The notes beneath the pieces were generated by a model, which did not search any database, was not told where the DNA came from, and worked only from the letters and a program-made list of their open reading frames with translations. The position numbers and the translations under genes are program-made. Shown here one piece after another: positions 13,105-25,276 of a DNA stretch of 64,000 bases. This stretch comes from Branchiostoma belcheri (taxonomy: Eukaryota; Chordata; Leptocardii; Amphioxiformes; Branchiostomatidae). Location: assembly GCF_001625305.1 (NCBI RefSeq), contig NW_017804020.1, forward strand, positions 4,138,935 to 4,202,934. The letters run 5' to 3'. How positions within the stretch are numbered: the first letter of the stretch is position 1; the number at the start of each line of letters is the position of its first letter.

Positions 13105-13348
13105 TTTTTATATTCCAACATCTAATCACAAGACGTGGTGACGGCACACCCAAGTTTTATCAACTTATATTAATGCCGCCACCAACACAGGGGACAATAC
13201 AATAACGTTACTCATTTTCACCGGAGTGAAGTGAGGAAAGGCGTGTAAAGTGACTTTCCAAAGGGCACAAGATCGGTGACATGTCAGGATTCGAATCCGA
13301 GACCTCTTGATCCCGAGTCGAGCACTCTGCCGCTACGCCACACGACCC
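13105..13348 (-). mobile_element. tRNA-derived SINE, near full-length
   Basis: Read on the minus strand it starts with a tRNA-like head (GTGTGGCGTAGCGGCAGAG as A-box region, GGATTCGAATCC as B-box). A shared body follows: GACATGTCACCGATCTTGTG, GTGTTGGTGGCGGCAT, CGTCACCACGT. The same body is found at 2049-2285 (plus) and 26196-26439 (minus). Confidence 0.75.
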
Positions 13349-15714
13349 TACAATCGATGATAGTTGCCTTTTAACTTAAAAATCCCAATTCTAATCACAA
13401 GTAAAAATGAAAATAAACATCAAATTAAGTAACCTATCAGCATGAAAGTTCATCTGAGTTGGTAAATTACATTATGAAAAAACTTAAATACTTCAAGAGA
13501 GGCATAAAAGAGGCTATATACATCAGGTCACCTCAACCATCGCTCAACTGGGACGGGGGTCGATATCGACTTCAGACAACCTTTGACCCTTTGCTGACGT
13601 CACACGTGGGAAAAATTACTTGTCCACAGCATTTGGGTCAGATAGCTGAGGAAGACTGAGTGATTCAGTCGAAAATTTCTGGTGAGTCAAATTTTGAGTT
13701 GGAGAACAGTTTAAGTTTTTCATTAAGTAACCTATGTATGGATTGGCTGTACCTTGTAGTTCGTCCCCTAACGTATAGTTGATTACCCCAGGCTTTCTTC
13801 TAGGCACTACGCAACGTTTTAAGGTGGGTTATTTTTGGAACAGAAGTGAACACACTCTAGCTATCTAGACACCCTCTTACCTCTTCTTCACAAGATCGAT
13901 AATCACGTCTTGTTTCATCATGATGGAATTGTTGTATTAACGCGCACATTTTTTTCGGAAAATCCTGAAAATCTCCTCCTAAGGCGATGTACGAAGTTGC
14001 CTCGCTTGTCGTGTTTAATCCAACATTGCTGCAAGGCGCTATTCCATCATCGCAGCAAGTCTCCATTTAGACATTCCCGAGAGAGACCATGCGGCAAAAG
14101 GAATTATCTGTCTTTTGTACCCAATAAAGACCACGTAAGAGCTAATATACTGTATTTCCTAAAGGACCGTTCCCACTGGACCTAGACCACCAGGCAGCCA
14201 ATGAGTGGTGAAAAAATTACCAGTTGGTGAGATGCCAGGTGACTTTGACGTCCATTGGAAGGCCTTGGAGATCATTGGAAAATCATTTAGAAGACTGACA
14301 GACTTTTGCGATATCGGTAAAATTTTTGGCTGCTCAATGGTCTTACCATGGCAGCGACGACCTGATACCTCCTGGCAACCAGGTTGGCACTCGGCCATGT
14401 TGGGATCGCAGGTATAGACTGTATAGAGCAAAGGTCACCATTTAACTCAGGCGCAAAAGGCCCATTTTGAGTACCCTTTGGTGATTGTATCCAAACCAAC
14501 TGTAAACAGCCTTTTTCTTGGGATGTGTGGATAAATGTTGGCATTTCCCAGCTGGAACTTCAATTTTGTTGAAAAAAAGTTTAAAGTTACCAGCAGACTA
14601 CAACAGTGGTAATATCAACATTGCTTGGCAGAAGAATATTTAGTCCCGTATTATTTTTACAGTAGCTTAAGAAGCCTTTTTGGGTCAATTCCATCTAAGC
14701 CAAGACATGGCGTTATATCAGTTAATCCGACGGTTTTTATGGGAGACGTCAACTAAGGACACGGCTCCTTCCACATTGTGCACAGAACTAACAGCCCGAA
14801 AGAGATAACCTTTGCTCAGTGGCTTGTATATGACTAAAGCTCAAACTGATGCATATTGATGGTGACATAGTGAACAGTGCAAACACGGCGTTCAACACAA
14901 TGGTTATAGACAGTCCGAGTAATGCATGTGATGTGTAAAACGATTCTCGAATAGTTGGGAAATGACTGTGTGGGATGGCATAAAACTTCTGCCTGTGAAT
15001 GTGGCAGCTTTCTCTTCAGTATTCAATAGAATCCCTTCCCCTTTGCAATATTGTAGAGAACTACTGGACATTCATCTTGCTCAGGAAATACGTCAGTTTG
15101 TTGGAACATATAAAAGCAAAATCTGTTATGAATATTTTAATGCTACAGCCTTTTATGCGAACTATTCCAGTATTTCAAACAAAGTTTGTTTTAGATGATG
15201 GAAACTCCGACAGTGCTGCCAGTGACCGCAGCATTATCCGACACCAGACGGCAATCGGCAGAATGTCAAATATGTGTTTTTCTTTTTCACCGGTTCCTGA
15301 AAAATGATGTGTTCTCTGGCGACACTCATAGCACTCAGGTCACCTTCACCTTCTAGAATAGGACTGAAGCTCGACAGAGGTCAAGCTAGGAACACATCTG
15401 TCATTTTTCTTCTTGTTGGGAGTAAGCCAAATTCACTTCAAGGGCAAATATGGCGTTGTAAGTAGCAAATGATATATGAAGGTCGGCCAAAATTTTCTGG
15501 AATGAAACCAAAACCCTAGACATAGACGTGCAAGTTGTTGTAAGAGTACAATAGAGTTATTACACACCATGGACATCGATCCACACTTACAAGCACTCTC
15601 CACGGTGCCTGTTGTTGTGTGGACAATTAGGTAACATCTACAAGAAGATAGTGTGAATTAGTGAATGTTCAGATCCTGTGCGTTTTGAATTCTTTTCACC
15701 TGCTTCACAGCAAT
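13349..15714. other. Intergenic, no gene recognised
   Basis: Short open frames at about 14160-14540 on both strands overlap one another and show no family motif. Nothing else was recognised. Confidence 0.3.
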
Positions 15715-15772
15715 TAACTGAAAAATTTTCTTCATTTTAGTGATCACTAAAATGAAGAAAATTTTTCAGTTA
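15715..15772. repeat. Perfect 58-bp palindrome
   Basis: The 29-bp arms meet with no spacer at TAGTGATCACTA (centre 15743/15744). The left arm begins TAACTGAAAAATTTTC and the right arm ends with its exact complement. Pairing stops immediately outside these limits. It may be a cruciform-forming site or a very young fold-back insertion. Confidence 0.95.
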
Positions 15773-17251
15773 TATATTATGCCAACCAGATGGAATCGGA
15801 TGGAAACCTTCAGCTACTTCTTTTCACATGTCACCTGACATTTATTCGCAAGATTATCGTTATCTGTATAATCTCTAACTCGTTGATACCATTTGTATTT
15901 TTTAAAGTTTGATATATCAATCAACATGATAATTTTTTTTAATTTAGAATTTAAAAAAAAATTAAAAAACACGACGAAAAAAATCAATCAACATAGCAGG
16001 AGTGCATAGTACTTCTGTATTGCGTCGACTTTACATTTAAGGATACAAGAAGAAACACATGGGAATTCCATACATACTGATACAAGAATAGGACGTAAAA
16101 CACGATTTTGCGTTCTTATGATAGACCAGACTACCAATTTTCCACTTCTTCACATGCCCGGCGCGCCTGAATGAAGTCACGTAGTCACGCCACGCTCGGC
16201 ATGGATTGGTTTCACGGCGATAGCCTCCAGCTTGATTACAGCAGTAAAGTATTATCACCGCTAACCTCGCGCGTAACTGTTGGACTTTTGATTTCATCTG
16301 CGGCCTCATGGTCAATACTCGCCTGTTAACCTCCCGCCATCTGTCCGGAAATTGTTCCCCCGGGAGGCAAGGTCTCCAAACGCTTCCTATCAGGGATCCG
16401 ACTAACCTGTTCAAGATGGGCTCATCTGTAGTTACGGAAGGCTTGACCACGAGCCTTTCCATCACTGCAGCAGTCTGGTCACAAAGGTCTCGTAAAGCGC
16501 CTCAAGTTTGATGGAAAGGAAATACCCGATTTGTTAGGGAGACCCTATTTTTATGACGCCTTTGTGTTTATTCTAGACGAGTTATAGATAATTGTTATCC
16601 GGGGAAGAGAGGGTAATTTGGCCAGAATCCATGAAACGGCGCAGCTTTAATCGATTTAATCAACCGATGAGAATCAATTGGAGCTGGGTAGTCGGTGTGA
16701 GGGTATAGAAGAGACCATCGGTGTGAAAATAGCATCCCGATGTGTAACATGGCAGCATTCTGACGGACAATCGAATTGATCTGTGTGTTGAACCGCATAC
16801 TTTATAACTGCAAAAGGCGACTTTATTCTCGGTGAGCTCAGTCGGCCTTCACATGCAGATCCGCCTATCCAGATGATTTACTACCCGGAAAGATCGAAGG
16901 GTAATCTATTTTTGAACAAGCTATTTTCGAGACGGCACGTGCAATTAACCTTGATGGAGTCCCCCGCCGGTAGCGGGGATATCGGTGAGCAGACGCCGGT
17001 ACTCGGACCGCCGCCCGCCCGGTACTTCTCTATGGCCCAGGCGCCAGGTGGCAATATCGTAAAACTGACGACCATACTGACGTAACGGCAAATGGTGCGT
17101 TTAACATGCTGCTTCTTAGTGTGTGGAAAAGGGGGCTTACCCAGAGGACTAAAAAGTTTTGTGAGATGGTTCACATTGTTCTTTTTCGCATACTTTTCTG
17201 GTGCGACTGCTGTGGGTGCCATTCTTTTTACATACCTGATTTGCATAAACC
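15773..17251. other. Intergenic with two GC-rich blocks of unknown nature
   Basis: Two GC-rich islands (about 16150-16510 and 16930-17090) stand out from AT-rich surroundings and contain open frames on both strands with plausible splice sites, for example GTTAGT after AACAG on the minus strand near 16409. I could not join them in frame to anything or recognise a family, so no gene is called. Confidence 0.3.
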
Positions 17252-18119
17252 ATTATTATGTTTACCGAAGGAAGACATATCCGAAATTCACAACGATAGC
17301 AAAGCTGTGAATGCAAAGAACAAACTACGTCTATACAGATTATTAAAGCTTTCCTATAACGAAGAAAAATATCTCAACTTAGCGAACATACGTCACAGGT
17401 CCTCCATTACAAAACTAAGAATCAGTTGTCACAAATTACGAATCGAATCAGGAAGACATAACCGCACTCCTCTAGAACAAAGAACCTGTCAATTCTGCAG
17501 TTTAGGCCGAATAGAAGATGAAATACATTTCACCATAGATTGCCCCTTGTATAGTAGAGATAGATTCATATTTTTTAGCCATGTATTAAGTATATTTCCC
17601 CACTTTAGTTATTTGACTAGTAAAGAAAAATTTGTATTCCTTTTAACTTTTGATAAACCTACTCTAAGTAATCTCACAGCCGCATATATCCATACAATCA
17701 CTACCAAGCGAGATGAAGCCGAAAAGAATAGAAATTAGACATTTATTTACACTCTTATAATTATGTTCATATATTTGTAATGTATATGTTTATGTTCATG
17801 TTCTGTACCCATGCGACCTGTACTTAGTTCTGTAGAACACAAATGTACAATAAAGGTCTTCATTCATTCATTGTTTTTGCTCTGTTTCCTCTTCTTCTCT
17901 AAAGCAAAAAGGTCAATGAGCTTAACCAGACTGTCCGTTACCATGGTAACTAGTGTTGGGTTACATCATGTTACAATTTTATAGCAGAAGGGATTTAGAC
18001 TCCTGTCTTAGTGTTTGACCATATACATATATGAATGTGTTTGAGTAAGACCATATGCAAAGGTAAACATCATACATTTGCTTTGCATTTGCAAATGTTA
18101 CCTTTCTAGTTGCAGGTAC
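17252..18119 (-). mobile_element. R-family repeat, split by a LINE insertion
   Basis: On the minus strand this is the about 245-bp R element also found at 23020, 27674, 28250, 29566, 30255 and 31473. Its end (TTATGTTTACCGAAGGAA on plus) lies at about 17254-17273 and the rest at 17877-18119. The two parts are separated by about 600 bp of LINE sequence. Confidence 0.7.
17274..17876 (+). mobile_element. 5'-truncated LINE 3' end with zinc-knuckle (zf-RVT) domain
   Basis: The reading frame stays open from the insertion boundary to the stop at 17738. It encodes the typical non-LTR retrotransposon tail: LRISCHKLRIESGRHNR, then CQFC, DEIHFTIDCPLY and a run of hydrophobic residues. This CxxC..H..CPLY knuckle follows the reverse transcriptase in CR1/L2-like clades. 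A 3' UTR with AATAAAG and a terminal (ATTC)n run ends the copy, a 3' microsatellite typical of such clades. The open frame suggests a fairly recent insertion. The reverse transcriptase core and endonuclease are absent, so the copy is dead on arrival. Confidence 0.8.
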
Positions 18120-18834
18120 TGTACGTTCACAAATAAACAGGGGGAATTTAGGAGATAAAATGCACTACTAGTAATGGATTTTTACTGAACAAAGAGATAT
18201 ACAAAATCAATGTAATGGTGTTGTAAGAGGACACGAAAAAAACATAATACACAAAAACATTTCATAAGTTGTTTCATAGGATGTTTACAATTTGGTTCAC
18301 TCTAAAGCAAATGGAGCTACCTCACGCTACATCGACGTAGCTATAAGGTCCACCAGTCAACTTAAGTTACACCGCGTTGTTTATGTCGACCAACTTTGTC
18401 ATGATATTAAAATTAAGAAAGATAAAGTTAGCGGAATAGGTTTTTCAGTTGAAGTAAGCACGGCGATATTTCATGGGCCACTAATAGATGAGAACAAACG
18501 ATTGTAATTACGCTACCAAAGGCGGCATCTCGCTGTGGATGTAGGAAGCGGCGTCTCCCCAGGCAATGTTCCATCTAAAAGATCCCACAGGATCCTCCTG
18601 AGCAACAGCGATAACTACAAATACAAACGGAGGGAGGCAGTGTACGAGGAGGCTATTTGACGGGAATGTTCCAAGCGGCTTGGTGGGGTTAAGCGAAGAT
18701 CCCTTTTGCTATATACCAGACCGTTTAGAAGACGTTTAGCACAAATGCAACGGGAACATTTTCGCTGTTTTGTAGAATAATAAATTGGACAAATCTGCCA
18801 ATATTTTTGGAATAAATTGTTGTTAGGGCTTTAT
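18120..18834. other. Intergenic, nothing recognised
   Basis: No supported exon or repeat. Confidence 0.3.
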
Positions 18835-19080
18835 ATAGAACTTTATTGACACAACAAAAGTACAGCGACGTTCTTAAGGTCCTTAACTACATGTAGACAT
18901 ACAGGCAGATACAACAAAAATGACCTACGTACAAAACAATAGATGAATCAACTTCTACTACTTGATCTAAGGTCTAAACCTCCTTTGATATATTTACCTA
19001 TTTGTACACGGTAAGGGTTGGTGCTCACTTTAGAAGGTGCTCATTTAAGGTCTTACCTTTATAAACCTTAGGCGTCTTGC
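18835..19080 (-). mobile_element. Possible LINE 3' UTR remnant
   Basis: On the minus strand the stretch ends in TTGTTGTGTCAATAAAG, the style of 3' end also seen for the LINE at 20905. No coding part is attached. This is a weak call. Confidence 0.25.
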
Positions 19081-19727
19081 CTGGTACGCCGATGTTCCTC
19101 CTTTTTTCTGACTAACCCCCCCTCATCCCTCGACCATATAATTTTCTCATTTCTCTTCCTAGCTCTCTGGCGGTTAACACACCACAGTACTGCTTATTAA
19201 GTTCTCGTTTAAAGGCCAGATGTAATCAGTAACCTCACACGAAGGCGTGTCAAACCCAGAACCTCGGACATTGATGGGTCGTCTCGTCAGTACCATGTCA
19301 CTGATGAATGTGCGGGATTTACATTTGATAGATTCCCCTAATTGTCACAGTTCCACATGATTAAACACCTTTTTGTCGTTACATCATTTGTTCCTATTAA
19401 ACCACACCATAAATATTCATTTCAGATTTGTTTTACTTCAGAATGTCCGTGTATAAGGCTACGCTCTCACGTACAGCATATTTCGAATGTCAATTTTACA
19501 TCTACATCATTAGACGTAGTTTTAGACATAGTTATAGACATAGTTGTAGTTCTAGACAGCTACCTTTCATCATGTAGACTTTAGTTATTTTATACTCTGT
19601 TTCAATGTTGTTTTATGTTTGCAATTTGCAATTAGCCTCCGGGCATGAATTTGCAATAAACTTCTTTTTAATGTCGATAGTTACATAGTAAATATCATAG
19701 ATGTTTATCGACACAGTATGAGAGAAA
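19081..19727. other. Intergenic, nothing recognised
   Basis: A short run of TAGAC/TAGTT-type repetition lies near 19510-19560. Nothing else was recognised. Confidence 0.3.
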
Positions 19728-19870
19728 TTGTAGCTCAGTTAGTCAGTTAAGTCATCCGACTAGCTTCTTGGCTCGAATGATTTAGACTTCTTCTTTGTAT
19801 TTCATTTACTTCGATACCTGTTTGGCTCAGACAAAGACTTAATATTTCCCCAACTGGGCCTCGCGTTCCT
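19728..19870 (+). mobile_element. Possible tRNA-like SINE head
   Basis: TAGCTCAGTTAGTC resembles a pol III A-box, and TTGGCTCGAATGA 50 bp further on resembles a decayed B-box. A cloverleaf could not be drawn with confidence, so a functional tRNA gene is not called. Confidence 0.25.
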
Positions 19871-20511
19871 TTGATTGATAGCGCAATCTATCAAACCAAT
19901 CCTCACCACCCGGGGCACACCGTACCGTAAATCCTAAGCAAACTTTCCTTGAAATGTTAATGTGTTACTCACAGTAAAGGTGAGGCATCCCATTCCCTCG
20001 CACGATGTAATGACAGCTGTGGTCTCAAAGCAATTCGGCTCCAGCCTCCAGGAATTGCTAACAGATACAAAGTGGATTTTGAAGCTCCTAGGTGTGAGGT
20101 TTCTCTCCTTGTGTAGTCCATGTGCACATTTTTTATAAACTGCCAAGTTCTGGAGATCAATTATTTAATCCAAGTTGCCTCGTGCCAATGTAGATTCTAT
20201 TATCCACACACAAAGGTAGAAGGAGCGCTCTTGTACATACGCTGTTACTGTAATTAAGTGTACTCCCCCTGGAGCGAGATCAAATTGGAGACCACCTCTA
20301 TGTGGTGACCTAATCCAAATGCTTGGCTTAAGTGTCCATAATCGCCATTCAGGGTGCTGAACCCTTTTGAACTTTTCACCCCTCTCCCATGTACCGAGTT
20401 AGGGATTCCTGAGGGCATATGTATATTTCAAGACATTAGCATGATATTTTTGCTGATACTAGTACTGCTGTCGTTTCATACTTTTGTCATACATAAATGA
20501 TACTTGCTGGA

Positions 20512-20740
20512 TTCAGATTCAGCTTTATTGATTGGCATGACATGTCCGATGAAATTCAAATCATGAATTGAGCCAACATTTACAATTATGACAATATTGA
20601 AAATACATTTTAAAATGCGATTTAAAAACCCTTTACATGGACAATATATATATGTCCTCAAGTACAACTATCTATACATAACTTGCATATCATTAGGAAG
20701 CAGTAAGTTGTAAAATGGAGTTCCGTGGTTGTAAGAATCA
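20512..20740 (-). mobile_element. Possible LINE 3' UTR remnant
   Basis: On the minus strand it ends CAATCAATAAAGCTGAATC followed by TGAATC units, a LINE-like 3' end with a short terminal repeat. No coding part was recognised. Confidence 0.3.
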
Positions 20741-20902
20741 GTTGCCAGAGTGGTAGTACAGTTTCAATGTTCTAGGGATAAAGAACAGCTCATGTCTTTT
20801 GGTTTTGCTCTTAGTCGAAGCGGCCCTCTCGTCGTAGACTAGCGGTTGACACGCGGTGGGATGTGAAACTCATTCAGGGGAGAACAGCTGTCCTGAAGAA
20901 TT

Positions 20903-21290
20903 TTTTTTCAAAACTTTATTGATGACCAAGAGACAAAATATATACAAAATATACACATACACATCATACAACGCACTAAACATAGTTACAGTTGTCTAAA
21001 GGACATCTCGGTTAAGTAGTAATACCATAGGTTGTGTTGCATGCTATCCTTATCATTAAATTCCATCCAGGATTTATAAATAACAAATTTTGCTAGAGTA
21101 ATCGCAAGAGTAATATTTGCATCGATGACTTCCAAATTTTGATCGGCTCCAAAAAATATTGACAATTTGTTTATCTTAACTCTAGTGCCATGGTGATTCA
21201 ATCTATATTCAACTTTTTCCCAGCAGTTACCCAGCCTTTTGCAATTTACAAACATATGCATGTAGGTTTCCTTAACATTGAAGAATGTGA
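20903..21290 (-). mobile_element. L1-like LINE 3' fragment
   Basis: The minus-strand frame encodes ETYMHMFVNCKRLGNCWEKV, the C-terminal motif (ET..H.F..C.....W) that follows the reverse transcriptase in L1/Tx1-type LINEs. An alternating hydrophobic stretch (TLAITLAKFVIYKSWM) follows. The copy ends with CAATAAAG and an A-rich tail. It is a strongly 5'-truncated remnant. Confidence 0.6.
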
Positions 21291-21632
21291 TTGTGACGTA
21301 TACCTTTACTAGTGCTATGTTTTACTGCCTATCACATGGGTGCCGTTCAGACCGGCAGAACACATAAATGCTACATGAGTGTGCCGCCATGGCCATAGGC
21401 TGCCGGGAGCTGTAACAGTAATCTGACGTATTGGGATTGAGCCTGGCCCAAATGACCCATTTTGGGCGTCAGCATTATGCAACACTCATCAATTGTGTGT
21501 GCGTTAATGTTCCTTGCAGTTTGAACTGGCCGATTCGTAGCTCATTGAAACAGTAATGTTGGGTACTGTAGAGGAGCAACTAAGATTGGGTGTCCATCAA
21601 TCAGTTGATCGTCCGGCCCTGACCTTAATGAG

Positions 21633-21981
21633 TTTTATCCGTAGAATGATGTAACTGTGGGAAGAAGATCAACTGGACACTTCCCTCGGCTTGGAAACCA
21701 AAATCCAAAATGTTCCGTATTCGAGAATAGTCTTTGCAAGAACTACGTGTATCAACAAACCGATTTGGAAATATCATCAAAATATAATCTTGATGAATTC
21801 TAACCCGTAGAATGATGTAACTCTCGGAAGAAGATTAACTGGACATTTCCCTCAAATACATATTCTTCTTGGAGACCAAAATCCAAATGTTCCGTATTCA
21901 ACTCTAGTCTTTGCAAGAACTACGTTTGTGTCAACAAACCGATTTAGAAATCGGATCATCAAAATGTAACGGTGACGTCTT
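21633..21981. repeat. Two-unit tandem repeat, about 175 bp per unit
   Basis: Both units contain CCGTAGAATGATGTAACT, GGAAGAAGAT, AACTGGACA, ATGTTCCGTATTC, TCTTTGCAAGAACTACG, TCAACAAACCGATTT and ATCATCAAAAT in the same order. The first runs about 21633-21796 and the second 21808-21981. Confidence 0.8.
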
Positions 21982-23019
21982 TCTTCCTTATACTCACTAC
22001 GGTCTGTGGAAGCAGTAGTGTAGTAACAGGTATACGTAGTTGCAATCAGTCTTTATTTGATTTATTCCACGGCGCCTTGTATCCTACAAGCTCCCTCAAC
22101 TCTTGGAGTTTCATCTCAACTTCTTGACATGTACTAGCATGAAAGCTCAGAGTTAGTGTACAAGTGACTACATCTGGAAAAGTCAAACAGTGCTCCAACT
22201 CAAGAAAATTGGACTCACCGGAATTTTAGCTGACTCGCTTAATCCTCTTCAGCCATCTGACCCATTATATTCGCTCTTCTTCACATGAACTTTACTCACA
22301 GAAAGAAGCCAAAAACGGATTGATGAGAACGTGTTGCTATCTTGGATTCAGTCCAGGCTGTTAGCGTTGTCTTGTGAACTATATCTGACAGATACTGCCA
22401 GACATGTCCTGCCTCAAGGCTCAAGGTAGAGACAACGCTTTATCTAGTAAACCGGCGCGTAGCGTATCTATAAGGAACGCTGGTCGTGGCCGTTCTGTAG
22501 GTCACAGTAACCGCCTCAGGGAGAGATCTGACAGTATTGCCTTCATTTACCAAGCTATACTACATCAAACTGTCTGTCACACATGTCCACACTCAATAGG
22601 GTTAAGACCATTTCTCAGCCGCCAAGGAAATGGGCGTTGGCTGCCCTAGTGACGCATGAAAACGGCCTTTGACCCTGAAATTTTCACATTCCCTCTATTG
22701 TTTTAAAATTGCCCCCTCTCCGCCTAGTGCGAAAACTTTCCCAACCCAACAGTTTCTTTTTTTTTAACTGCCAAATGTAGATATATTCATACTGTTTTGT
22801 ATGGTAACGACTAGCTGCAAAGGAAGACATGTAAGAAGTACCAAGGTCTGCCCGATAACGGTAAACAAATTGTCGTCTTTGCCGCTTCCTGTTACCGGCC
22901 AGGTACTTACCGGTCGGTGCGTCTCGTGTGTCATCCTGACACATGTCATGTATATTCTGTTAGTCCACTTAAAATGACACAACTGCCGATTGCAGAGAGG
23001 TGATACATCCATATACAAG
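21982..23019. other. Intergenic, no gene recognised
   Basis: An 81-codon open frame at 22404-22649 (plus) has no recognisable motif and no splice context. Nothing else was found. Confidence 0.3.
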
Positions 23020-23273
23020 AAAGGTAACATTTGCAAAGCAAATGCATAATGCTTACCTTCGCATGGCCTGCTCTGTTAATGTTTACTCAAACACATTTAC
23101 ATATATGGTGACAGGAGTCTAAATCCCTCCTGCTATAAAATTGCAACATTATGTAACCCAACACTAGTTGCCATGGTGAGAGACGGTCTGGTTCAGATCA
23201 TTGACTGGGTCATAGGTCAGTGTTTGGAACGGAAGAAGAAACAGCAAAACAATGTTTTCGTTCGATAAACATA
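23020..23273 (+). mobile_element. R-family repeat copy
   Basis: It begins AAGGTAACATTTGCAAAGC, whose first 40 bp form an imperfect palindrome. It continues through TCTGCTCTGTTAAT, ACTCAAACACATT, TCTAAATCCCTCCTGCTAT, TGTAACCCAACACTAGTT, GGTTCAG and a GAAGAAG run, and ends CGATAAACATA. It is a non-autonomous element of unknown class. Confidence 0.75.
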
Positions 23274-23699
23274 GAAAAAACTTCTCTGATAATATTCAGA
23301 TGACATTACATACAATATAATATCTCATAGGCATGTGTTCTCTGGCAAAAGTGGGACTAGGATACTTATGGCGGATCCTCTTCTGAACGATTCACCACGC
23401 CGCTGGTTTATTGGTACGTTTCTGGGGTCACCATGTGCGTCATACCTAAAGTGGGATCGGACAGGCTCCTGTCGCGGGATTAAATTGTAACGGACCCCCG
23501 TTCTGGATATGGATGACAGACTGGTGATAACGTCGTTACGCCGTTACGCATAAAGTGGTTCGCGGAAAGCTATAAAAGAAGCACTGAAGATGATCGGTTT
23601 CGGCTCCGAGCGTTGTCTGTGACGACAGCAAAACACAACGAAAAAGGGCACGTTTTATGTAATGATACTTGGCGTATGGATAAACGTTTCTATGTTTGG

Positions 23700-23940
23700 G
23701 GGTGTCTTTTTTTAATTTACTTCATGTTCACCACAAAGCAAGGCTCATGAGAGCCACTCAAATGTTTTGGGTTACTGTACAGACAGTGAGGACAGATGTA
23801 TGTTGACCTTAGACTTGAAAAGTTTAAGGTTATACCCTGTGGGAAACAATCACGTGGTAACTTGTTCCATAGTGATGTTGTTCTAGGAAAGAAGCTTTGG
23901 ATATGGACGAGCACCACGATGTGTTGACTCTATCTCCATC
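23700..23940 (-). mobile_element. LINE C-terminal fragment
   Basis: The minus-strand frame encodes SFFPRTTSLWNKLPRDCF, the tail motif (FFPRT..LWN.LP) at the end of the reverse-transcriptase ORF in many Jockey/CR1-like LINEs. Only this tail remains. Confidence 0.55.
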
Positions 23941-24225
23941 TGTTTTCTTGCTAGGTGTCCATCATTTGATTTTGTATGTAATATAGCCTTGACAGAGACT
24001 GGCTTTGCATAGTAAGGGAGAGTTGCAGTGTTAGAAGTTACAGCGTACAATTGTGTTGTTGATATCGAATTTGAACCTCTTCGAGTACAACATCGTGTTT
24101 ACGTCACAATTCTTCTAATCTCTTGAACCAGAAAGTCGCAGTCTGTGCGGCTGCTAGCCCGTACCTCTCGCCTCCGGGGTGGAATCAGCCGGACTGTAAC
24201 ACGGCAGGCCCTGTGCTGACTCATG

Positions 24226-24537
24226 CCGGTAGCCAGGGGGGAGGGTTCGGGGAATTGGGAAGTACGCCCCAACAAGGCTCAAAAGGTCTACTTTTTATCT
24301 AACGGTCCAGAGTTTTTTTTTTAAAGGTGGACTGATTTGTGGGGCTGGAATCCTAAAAAAACTACCCACTTTGTCATTGAATAAAAGGTTATCAGATTAG
24401 TCCTTTGGAATCCTCTCAAAAATGCAGGAAATGCCATTTCAGAAGGTTCAATTTTCAAACTTGAATCCCCCTAGGTAGCTTGTGCCTATGAACAGTGGAA
24501 AGACCCCCCATCCCCCAACCAAAATCCTGGCTACGGG
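24226..24537. mobile_element. 312-bp inverted-repeat element flanked by CATG
   Basis: The ends are inverted copies, CCGGTAGCCAGG at the left and CCTGGCTACGGG at the right. G-rich runs and an oligo-T/A-rich centre lie inside. CATG occurs directly outside both ends (24222-24225 and 24538-24541), a candidate 4-bp target duplication. The translated ARSQDFGWGMGG is a signature of the element, not of a host gene. Confidence 0.6.
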
Positions 24538-24823
24538 CATGTGACTCTCCGTGTGGCGGGACGTCGGCCTCTGATCCCCGCCGCATCTCCGGATCTTTAT
24601 CGGTCCCGCGTGAAACACGGCCGCCCGGGAGGGTCGGAGGGAACCGGGGAGAGTATACATCACACACCCACTCCGACCGGAGCCAGGGACTGCCCGGTAA
24701 TTTATCTTTTTGAAGTAAATTGACCTTGGGCGGCTTGGAATCGTCTGGACTACTGATCTCAAAAATGTGTAGTCCTCTATTTCAATAGCTGTGGCAAACG
24801 TGTAGCTCATAGACTGATGTGTG
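24538..24823. other. GC-rich stretch, unresolved
   Basis: This and the segment at about 24140-24225 are one GC-rich block interrupted by the element at 24226-24537. Minus-strand frames are open but no family is recognised. Confidence 0.3.
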
Positions 24824-24857
24824 TACACTTGATTAATCTCATGATTAATCAAGTGTA
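24824..24857. repeat. Short perfect hairpin, 15-bp arms
   Basis: TACACTTGATTAATC is followed after four bases by its exact reverse complement, GATTAATCAAGTGTA. Confidence 0.85.
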
Positions 24858-25270
24858 AAGTGGAATCATTCTGACATTCGTCTTCCACTGTCTCGATGAA
24901 AGAAATCGAGCCCAAGAAGTCAGACTTTAGTGTTTAGTAGTTAGAGTAGTTGCATACTGTTGTTATCCATCCTGTTGTCCATCTTCTATTTTCAATTAGC
25001 CTACGGGCAGGATTTGCAATAAACTTTTCAATCTTATGATTTTAACAATCAGGATTTAGGTCAAGAATACAAAAGATGGGTAACAATGATACCCTGTGTA
25101 TGAAAGTATGACAACCTGTGAATAAGAAAATAAAATATCAACACGGGACACACAGAATGAGACGTTCTTTTAATACTTAAAAAAAATGTTTGACCGTCAT
25201 TTTATACAACCTCTTTCTTCCAGACTTCATCTTTAATTGGTCACTCACAGATAGCAAGATATAATTGCAA

Positions 25271-25276
25271 TTTATT
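25271..25276 (-). terminator. Candidate polyadenylation signal of gene B
   Basis: AATAAA on the minus strand, about 630 bp beyond the stop codon of gene B. The sequence between stop and signal (25277-25907) has no recognised feature and would be the 3' UTR. The site was not chosen by any other evidence. Confidence 0.3.

Noticed and set aside
13260-13348. tRNA gene
   Set aside because: A- and B-box-like motifs are present, but the sequence is the head of a SINE found in several copies, with no proper cloverleaf.
16037-16465. 142-codon open frame, minus strand
   Set aside because: The GC-rich part has a possible acceptor/donor pair, but no frame joins to neighbours and no family is recognised.
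24448-24915. 155-codon minus frame
   Set aside because: It runs through the end of the inverted-repeat element (ARSQDFGWGMGG), so it is a chance fusion of element and flank.
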